NCBI RefSeq assembly: GCF_902806685.2
Contig: NC_048545.1
Span: forward strand, 4,885,852-4,949,851
DNA length: 64,000 nt
Source: Maniola hyperantus
Taxonomy: Eukaryota; Arthropoda; Insecta; Lepidoptera; Nymphalidae
Reading direction: 5' to 3'
Shown piece by piece: positions 57,960-64,000 of the stretch (positions are counted from its first letter, which is position 1; every line of letters starts with the position of its first letter). The position numbers were made by a program, and so were the translations under genes. The notes beneath the pieces were generated by a model. The model searched no databases and had not been told where the DNA came from. It saw only the letters and a list, made by a program, of their open reading frames with translations.

Positions 57960-58170
57960 GAAAGTTTGTATGTGTGTGTGTGTGTGTGTGTGTATGTTTG
58001 TTACTCCTTCACGCAAAAACTACTGGACGGATTTGACTGAAATTTGGAATAGAGATAAAATTTACCCTGGATTAGCACATAGGCTACTTTTTATCCCGGA
58101 AAATTAACGAGTTCCCACGGGATTTTGGGAAACTTAAATCCACGCGGACGAAGTCGCGGGCATCAGCTAG
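57960..58170 (-). repeat. Decayed interspersed repeat with (TG)n
   Basis: Starts actaatattataaaggcgaa, then tgtgtgtgtgtgtgtgtgtg at about 57971-57994, then aaaactactggacggatttg, aaattaacgagttcccacgg and a close aagtcgcgggcatcagctag. It is a typical 3' part of a widespread lepidopteran repeat; parent not identified. Confidence 0.65.
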
Positions 58171-58307
58171 TTATAAAATAAATGCGAAAGTGTATTTGTT
58201 TGTTGGTTTGTTCTTCAATATCGCCGCATCGGAGCAAACGTCTCGACGTGATTATTTGCATGGATGGATTAAAGACCTGAAGAGTGGCACCCTAAGCTAC
58301 TATTATC

Positions 58308-58578
58308 TCTAAGATGAAAGCGGGCTAACCTGGAAGGGATAAGTATGGCAGTTTTTATTAAACCCACACCCCTTTGGTTTTTACACGGCATCGTACCGGA
58401 ACGCTAAATCCATGGCTTTGCCGGTAGGGTGGTAACTAGACATGGCCGAAGCCTCTCACCGGACCAGACCAGACCACAGATTTAGAAATTATAAATTTCC
58501 AAACCCCTGCCGGGAATCGAACCCGGGACCTCCCACTAATAAGACCACAGCGCTTACCCCTGCGCCAGCCAGGTTGTC
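58308..58578 (-). mobile_element. SINE-B, best-preserved copy
   Basis: Minus-strand reading starts with gacaacctggctggcgcagg (box A), then gtaagcgctgtggtctta, ggtcccgggttcgattcccg (B box) and gcaggggtttgg. It continues into the body ggccatgtctagttaccacc, ctaccggcaaagcc, ccggtacgatgccgtgtaaa and gcccgctttcatctta. This copy defines the family as tRNA-derived. Confidence 0.85.
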
Positions 58579-58588
58579 AGTTACTTTT

Positions 58589-59030
58589 TAGGGTTCCGTA
58601 CCTTAAAAGGAAAAAAGGAGCGCTTATAGGATCACTTCGTTGTCTGTCTGTCTGTCGTGTCTGTCAAGAAACCTACAGTGTAGGTACCTACTTCCCGTTG
58701 ACCTAGAATCATGAAATTTGGCAGGCAGGTAGGTCTTACAGCAGACGTAAAGGGAAAAACTGAAAACCGTGACTTTGTGGTTACATCACGCAAAAAAAAT
58801 GTGTTCTTAACAAATAATTAGTATTTTCTTTTAAAGTGTGGTTACTAAGTATACCAAGTGGGGTATCATATATGAAAAGGCTTTACCTGTACATTCTAAA
58901 ACAGATTTATTTTATATTTTTATGCGCGATAGTTTTTGATTTACCGTGCAAAATGTCGAAAACATACGACTGTAGCACGGAACCCTCAGTGCGTGAGTCT
59001 GACTCGCACTTGGGCGGTTTTTTGATAAAA
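58589..59030 (+). repeat. Interspersed repeat (family D), near complete
   Basis: Runs from gggttccgtaccttaaaagg through ctgtctgtctgtcgtgtctg, gacctagaatcatgaaattt, aaaaccgtgactttgtggtt, gtggggtatcatatatgaaa and gtgcaaaatgtcgaaaacat to tgcgtgagtctgactcgcac and ttgggcggtttttt. The 67-codon frame inside it is not a gene. Confidence 0.8.
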
Positions 59031-59039
59031 CCAAAATAA

Positions 59040-59880
59040 TATAGGTAGTAGGTAGACGTAGGTATGTTTGTTAGATTGGACCTTCAAAAATTTTGAAACA
59101 AAAAGTGACGTAGGTACGCGTTCCAGTCGACGAGAAAACAACAATAAATAGCCATTACATTAACATATTGTTTTGACGCCTCACCTAATATCCGTGTACG
59201 AGCGTCAGTTATCACATCAAAGCGGCCCAGCGGTTGGTTAATTTGGTTAGAAACAAATTAATGATAACATTAGTACACGTCTCGCAGTGTGTTCGTGACA
59301 AAATATTGACACATACGAAGCACAGGTAATAATAGAAGTCAAGTACGAGTCGTTGTTCATCGAGAGTTTCAATACCCAATACTTTGCCACTTGCTTTGTT
59401 GCCTGTGAAGAGAATCAGAGAGGTGTTCAATAAATTATGATGGATATTAGAGATAGGTACATATACCTACTCAACTATGTTTTATTAAAATTTTGTAACT
59501 AGTTACCTATAGGTACTAGATACATTTAAGCAGGTGCATCGTGTATTTATCTATTTTTTTTTTTTTTTGTTATTTTGAAAGTAATCAACAGCGTAATTAC
59601 ATAAGTACTTAATTATTGTATATATAGGTAGAATGTACTATATTAAAAGTTACAGTAGATAGATACTAAAGAGTAATGAAGAGAAGTTCTCTAACGTGCC
59701 CAAATAAAGTACTTAAGTGATTAATAATGCCTGTTTTTCTGCATACATAGAGAAGATTAAATTACCAACACCAGATCAAACAAATACTCAAATATAAACG
59801 GTAATAAATATTATCAAGATAGACTTTAATTTCCAAGAAAGCTGAAGAGCAAATAAGTAGGACGCTCTAGTAGCTCTAGC
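59040..59880. other. No recognised features
   Basis: AT-rich; only ggtagta runs, a T run near 59560 and chance frames. Confidence 0.4.
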
Positions 59881-59883
59881 CTC

Positions 59884-60082
59884 AGTCTGCGGCCCAGCTG
59901 GGAGCGGGTGCGTCCTGCGGGGCGGCCAGTGGTGCGATGCCATATTCTCAATGCCGCTCAGAGCCGCTCTCGATTAGGACGCGTCCGAGCGTCTTCCTTT
60001 CAATTTCTTGTAAATATTAAGAGTTTGTTCTACACGCTGGCCGCGCCGCAGGAGGCACCCGCTCCCACCTGGGCCGCAGACT
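59884..60082. mobile_element. GC-rich hairpin MITE of 199 bp
   Basis: agtctgcggcccagctggga, gcgggtgcgtcctgcggggc and ggccag at 59884-59929 are mirrored by ctggccgcgccgcaggagg, cacccgctcccacctgggcc and gcagact at 60037-60082 with few mismatches. Distinct in sequence from the other GC-rich MITE family. Confidence 0.8.
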
Positions 60083-60310
60083 AAAAGACCAATAGCTGCG
60101 CTAAAAAAATTGTTTGGACTATACGATTACAGAACCCTAATAACGTGCATTAAATGGAATATAATAAAATGAAAACATGAACTGTCAAGCAACGCATTAA
60201 TCTGTTGAGCGCGACTAACACGGTTAATAGAGCGAAGGAAAATTTTTTGGGGTCCTTCACACCTCATTATATTTAAAATCGTGTATTGGAGATTTCGGAA
60301 CGTTTATAAG

Positions 60311-60469
60311 TATAGGGCAGGTTGAGATGGCAATCGGAGTAGGGACGCCCCGCACACCCGCATAGCCCCCGCGCTAACCCGGTGCGAGATAGCGCGGGTG
60401 ACATGCGGGTGTGCGGAGCGTCCTCCCGACTCATACCCCGATTGCCATCTTGACCTGTCGCGTACTATA
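60311..60469. mobile_element. GC-rich palindromic MITE, complete copy
   Basis: tatagggcaggttgagatgg, caatcgg and gacgccccgcacacccgca are mirrored by tgcgggtgtgcggagcgtcc, taccccgattgccatcttga and cctgtcgcgtactata. The left end has lost a few bases of the cgcgac word. Confidence 0.8.
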
Positions 60470-60564
60470 GGAACAAACTATTCTTTCAAGATACCTAAAA
60501 TTGAACCACTATGCTACTTAGGTACTATGGGCCATGGGGGGTTCGATGACCTATACCGTCATTA

Positions 60565-60780
60565 TAATGCATCCCAACCCATTGCAGGACCACTCTAGGG
60601 TCTGGTCTCCTCTCAGAATAAATAAGGGTTAGGCCGTAGTCTATAACCACGCTGGTCAAGTGCGTATTGGTAGATTTCACACACCTTTGAGAAGATTATG
60701 GAGAATTCTCAGACATTCCGGTTTCCTCACGATATTTTCCTTCACCGCCTAATCAAGTGATATTAATTTACTAGGCGCCA
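60565..60780 (-). mobile_element. SINE-C body fragment
   Basis: Shares ggtctcctctcagaataa-like, taaccacgctggtcaagtgc, gtattggtagatttcacaca, cctttgagaa, ctcagacattccggtttcct and ttccttcaccg with 11365-11665. The tRNA-like head is missing. Confidence 0.7.
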
Positions 60781-60784
60781 TCTC

Positions 60785-61140
60785 CACGGGTGAGGGACCA
60801 ACTATCGGTCGGATAATTTCATTAGTAGAAAAACTGTCAACTTATTGTTACAACTCACCATTTGTGAGTTGTAAGGAAAACAGTTTTCACACAAGGTGAA
60901 AGGCGAAACTATTTGATTGAGAAACCAACGATATATCGAACTTCACGATTCGAAACGTTTAATTCTATTAAATTCGTCCGACCTCATTAAGAGAGGGTTA
61001 ATGCTCGCGCCCGGGACGCGTATTGATGACGACCATACGTCATCGCCCTTCGCCCGAATGAATACCGGCTTCGTTCTAATACAATAGGAGGTTATACGCT
61101 GAGACAGGTACGGTCACACAATATTATCTAAACCACGAAC
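60785..61140. other. Unique stretch with a small perfect hairpin
   Basis: acaactcac and gtgagttgt pair around five bases at 60851-60873. No gene. GC rises around 61000-61080. Confidence 0.4.
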
Positions 61141-61144
61141 CTAC

Positions 61145-61550
61145 TAAGTACTTATAATGTTAAAAATGCGAAAGTATCTGTTCGTTGCTTCGACCACGAT
61201 TGACGTGAATTTTTTAGATTATGTATAGGTAATACTAGATAATGCCAGTGACTTTGCATAAGCTTCTATTTTTTTTAAATCCCGTGGGTACCTACTCTTT
61301 GAATTTGTGGGATAAAAAGTAGTCTATATTCGTTTTCGGGATGCAAGTTATCTCTGTACCAAATAGATAACGTAACTTCTTCGGTGTGGATAAAGGTTTT
61401 CAAAAATTCTGTAAGAACTCAAAGCATGTAGGTATGTCCCTCCCCGGGTTGCAAGCTATCTCTGTGCCAAACGTCAAAATCGGAGGGGACGTCAAAAGCT
61501 AGCAGACAGACAGACAGCCAGACACTTTCGCATTTATAATAGGTAGGTAG
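61145..61550 (+). repeat. Decayed interspersed repeat (family F), two internal partial copies
   Basis: Contains aaatcccgtgggta, gggataaaaagtagtctata, gggatgcaagttatctctgt and a second gggttgcaagctatctctgt, then caaaagctagcagacagaca, gacactttcgcatttataat. The doubled middle suggests a nested or duplicated copy. Confidence 0.6.
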
Positions 61551-61803
61551 GTATGTAGCTATTAGTATGGAATTACAAGTGAACTGTGCACGCCGGTAAA
61601 ACGGAGCATCGGAGCATGTTGTTATTTTTCAGGTTATGAGGTTTTTTTTAGTTGTAAGTTGTAACTTGTGACTAAGAACAAAACTTCTTTAGTAGAACGA
61701 TGGAGTACCTTTCCAAATCATTTTCCGCCTTTCACATACCAACGATTTCCCATCTATTGGCCGGTATTGTTCGTGACCCGTAGCATGCTATGCGGTCAGG
61801 CAC

Positions 61804-61837
61804 GGGAGGGCTAGAGGAGGTCGGGGGAGGAGGGGGG
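61804..61837 (+). other. G-run cluster with G-quadruplex potential
   Basis: Four runs of at least three G (61804-61806, 61808-61810, 61823-61827, 61832-61837) lie on one strand with loops of 1, 12 and 4 bases. The surrounding 61730-61920 block is GC-rich. The 62-codon proline-rich minus frame is probably a by-product of the G runs. Confidence 0.4.
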
Positions 61838-61939
61838 AGACTAGGCACCACGGGCGGCGCCGCGTTCTCACGCCTCTGGCCTCTGAGGTCACGCCTTGCC
61901 TTTGTATCGCCGCTCAGCATTACAAATAACTTATGTTAG

Positions 61940-63090
61940 ACACTGGCCACTGCTTGATGGAGGTGGTTTCGGAAATTCCTATGACACCAGAGCTTTTTGT
62001 GTTAATTCCTATGACAACAGAGCTTTTTGTAAATTGTCATCATCGTTATTCATTCTGAGGTGTAGGTAGGTACTTACATGGGTGTTCCCAATAAGTTAAT
62101 ACTTAATATTCTAGCTGACTCGTCCCGACCTCGCTCGAGTGAAATTTTGAAAATCGGCGAGGGGAACGAATTTTCAAAAAATCCAGTCATGTATTTCTTC
62201 ATTTTAATCAAAACCCAAGCACCAATTTTCTTTTTAAGAACTTGAAAAATGACGGATTCACATATAGGTACTTACCCCTAGGGTACCTACTGTGAAATAC
62301 TTAGGTATTTAATATCTCCAATATAAGTAGGTATTCCCAGAGAAACATTTTACGTAAATATGTGTATAATTTTAATATTTTTAGGTATTAGGTATAAGAT
62401 TTACCTATTTCATATAAGTATCTACCTATTATCCAAGAAAAGATATACCTACCTATCATAAAAGTATTCTTAAGCTTACTGGTATTGTAATTCAGCCACG
62501 TTAAGAAGGTTTCCGTAAGGAGGCTGGATACGTTGGATATGTTGGAAACGTTGGAATAAGCAACGCGCAATCACAAAGCCGCGTTATCCCAGTTGAGCGC
62601 TCTCGTGCGTCGCTCCGACAAACAGATAAACTTAATGAGCACATGTCTGCTCTATACCTACAAAGCTTCTGCTTCCTCACATATAACAAGACATACCTGT
62701 GCAACTAGTATAAATTTGCACATTTTTTAAAAATAGACTTGACTGCAATCAGACTTACAGGCAAGTGACGATGTGGCACCAGGATGTAGCTTAGCTATAT
62801 TGTACCAATTTTGGTCAAAATTGGTTAAACGAATAGGTATTTGAAAATCCCCTGGGAACTCTTTGATTTTCAGCTTGCATCCCCGGGATGCAAGCTGTAA
62901 ATGGGCTGACCTCATGAGTCAGATCTTGCACTTTTGTGAAAATTTATAATTTTGCTTTTTAAAATTTATAATTCTAACAATTTTTGTAAGTATGTTTATG
63001 TTAGTTTGTACTCGTAGTTTAATTAGTGTAATTGGCTTTATGGACGTTCTAATTAAATAATAAATAAATAAATAATAATAATAATAAAGC
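61940..63090. other. AT-rich stretch with repeat scraps
   Basis: A duplicated 24-bp word (aattcctatgac followed by agagctttttgt) lies at 61974-62031. A taaataataata tail at 63055-63087 looks like a LINE end. A short family-F scrap is at 62835-62900 (gaaaatcccctgggaactct, cccgggatgcaagctgta). No gene. Confidence 0.45.
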
Positions 63091-63099
63091 TACCAAACA

Positions 63100-63198
63100 A
63101 ATTTCGTCAAAATTAGTTAAACGGATGGGCTGTGAAAAGCTAGCAGACAGACAGACACACTATTTCGTATTTATATAACCTATTATAAGTATGGATTA
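63100..63198 (+). repeat. Family F 3' fragment
   Basis: tttcgtcaaaattagttaaa, cggatgggctgtgaaaagct, agcagacagacagaca and ttcgtatttatataacc close the fragment. Confidence 0.6.
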
Positions 63199-63276
63199 GG
63201 GATTAACTGTAAAGAAACCTACCTACCAGATCTAGTAGGTAGGTTTTTAAAAAAATTCAGATAGGTTGTTACAAGT

Positions 63277-63475
63277 TAGCTCTTAACTGCAATCTCACCT
63301 GGTGGTAAGTGACGATGTACTCTAAGATGGAAGCGGGCTAACCTGGAAGGGGTGTGGCAATTTTTTTATTAAACCCCTTTGGTTTCTAAACGGCATCGTA
63401 TAAATCGCTTGGCAGCACGGCTTTGCCGGCAGGGTGGTAACTAGCCACAGCCGAAGCCTCCCACCATACAAAAAC
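63277..63475 (-). repeat. SINE-B body, head missing
   Basis: gttagctcttaactgcaatc, tcacctggtggtaagtgacg, gcgggctaacctggaagggg, aacggcatcgta and ggcagggtggtaactagcca match the 58308 copy and, in reverse, 52-285. Confidence 0.75.
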
Positions 63476-63904
63476 TTTGGTTCTAAAAACGAACTACGAT
63501 TGTAGTTAGGTATAGGATAGGATAGCTATCTGATCCGTGTGTCAGTTCGCACCCGCGCTTCTCACCGCCGCCGCACCGTGACTTAGCAGATCTCCACAAA
63601 AATACCTTCCTTCCCCAATTCACGCCAAAGCCTCGTTGAAACGATTCAAATCAGAGATTTCAGTACGATACCCGTTTGTATTATTCCGCTTTCCTAACCA
63701 AAAATCCAATTGTACTCAGATCCCTTTCGCGAAAATTCTGGTGTCCTGCAGAGATTGCCTGAATCCAACCGGGCCTCCGTCGTGGGAAATGAATAATCGC
63801 GAATAATACGTTGTCATTCGCCTTTATTATCTCACAATGATACAGTACTTTTACGATAAAAATCTCAAATAATAATCGTGAACTAGCTTCAACCATCAAT
63901 GATA

Positions 63905-64000
63905 TCAGTACCCATATTATTATAAATGCGGAAGCGTGTTTGTTTTTTGGTTTGTTGGTTTGTTGGTTTATTGGTTTGTTGGTTTGTTGGTTTGTCCTTC
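63905..64000 (-). repeat. Repeat end with (GGTTTGTT)n-like microsatellite, runs off the window
   Basis: Starts cccatattattataaatgcg and gaagcgtg, as other minus-oriented repeats in this window do. It continues in ttggtttgttggtttgttgg units to the window edge. Confidence 0.7.

Noticed and set aside
58500..58578. tRNA gene on the minus strand
   Set aside because: The B box is good, but the segment continues into a repeat body found six times in the window and does not fold as a tRNA.
61732..61920. 62-codon proline-rich minus frame
   Set aside because: The proline run is a consequence of the G-run cluster, with no other supporting feature.

Overview
The window is eukaryotic, AT-rich and repeat-dense. 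It is best read as lepidopteran (moth or butterfly) genomic DNA. The anchor is one recognisable host exon: on the minus strand at 13242-13722 lies the first coding exon of the Hox gene proboscipedia (pb, the Hox2 orthologue). It has the FINSQPSMAEF motif and the YPWM hexapeptide followed by a perfect GTGAGT splice donor. The homeobox exon is not visible, so positions 1-13241 are read as the 5' part of the following intron, and everything right of about 13.8 kb as DNA upstream of pb, on the side where the insect Hox3-type genes (zen and the lepidopteran Shx genes) are expected. No homeodomain was recognised there. The repeat content (tRNA-derived SINEs, RTE-type LINE 3' fragments, palindromic MITEs, and very frequent TAGGTAGGTA-type tetranucleotide runs) fits Lepidoptera.

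Layout. 1-13.2 kb: pb intron with SINEs, old interspersed repeats, a 263-bp MITE (7240-7502), a minus-strand RTE remnant (10.3-10.6 kb) and a GC-rich palindromic MITE (12.2 kb). 13.2-13.7 kb: pb exon. 13.7-17.5 kb: upstream DNA, partly unique. 17537-19704: an apparently intact IS630/Tc1/mariner-type transposon with a DD82E transposase (the group called Sailor), perfect 30-bp inverted repeats and TA duplications. 19.9-23.7 kb: LINE debris, old repeats and a MITE. 23731-25608: a second DNA transposon with about 38-bp inverted repeats, many subterminal copies of a GGCATAACTA-like motif and an N-terminal protein fragment. 26.4-30.3 kb: two tandem arrays, the larger made of RTE 3' ends. 30.5-44 kb: a field of MITEs and SINEs.

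45244-51168 is the most unusual part. It is a 5.9-kb non-coding unit bounded by two identical 224-bp direct repeats (LTR-like) and a 4-bp TAAG duplication. Inside is a tandem array whose roughly 380-bp units each look like a non-coding exon of about 290 bp plus an 85-88-bp GT-AG intron. One terminal unit lacks the intron exactly at the predicted splice junction. A second, 120-bp array with a three-unit higher-order period follows. 51.2-64 kb: further SINEs, MITEs and old repeats with a few unique GC-richer blocks.

Apart from pb, the DD82E transposase and the fragment in the 23.7-kb transposon, no convincing protein gene was seen. Names of repeat families are descriptive. No database search was possible, and all family assignments rest on motif recognition.
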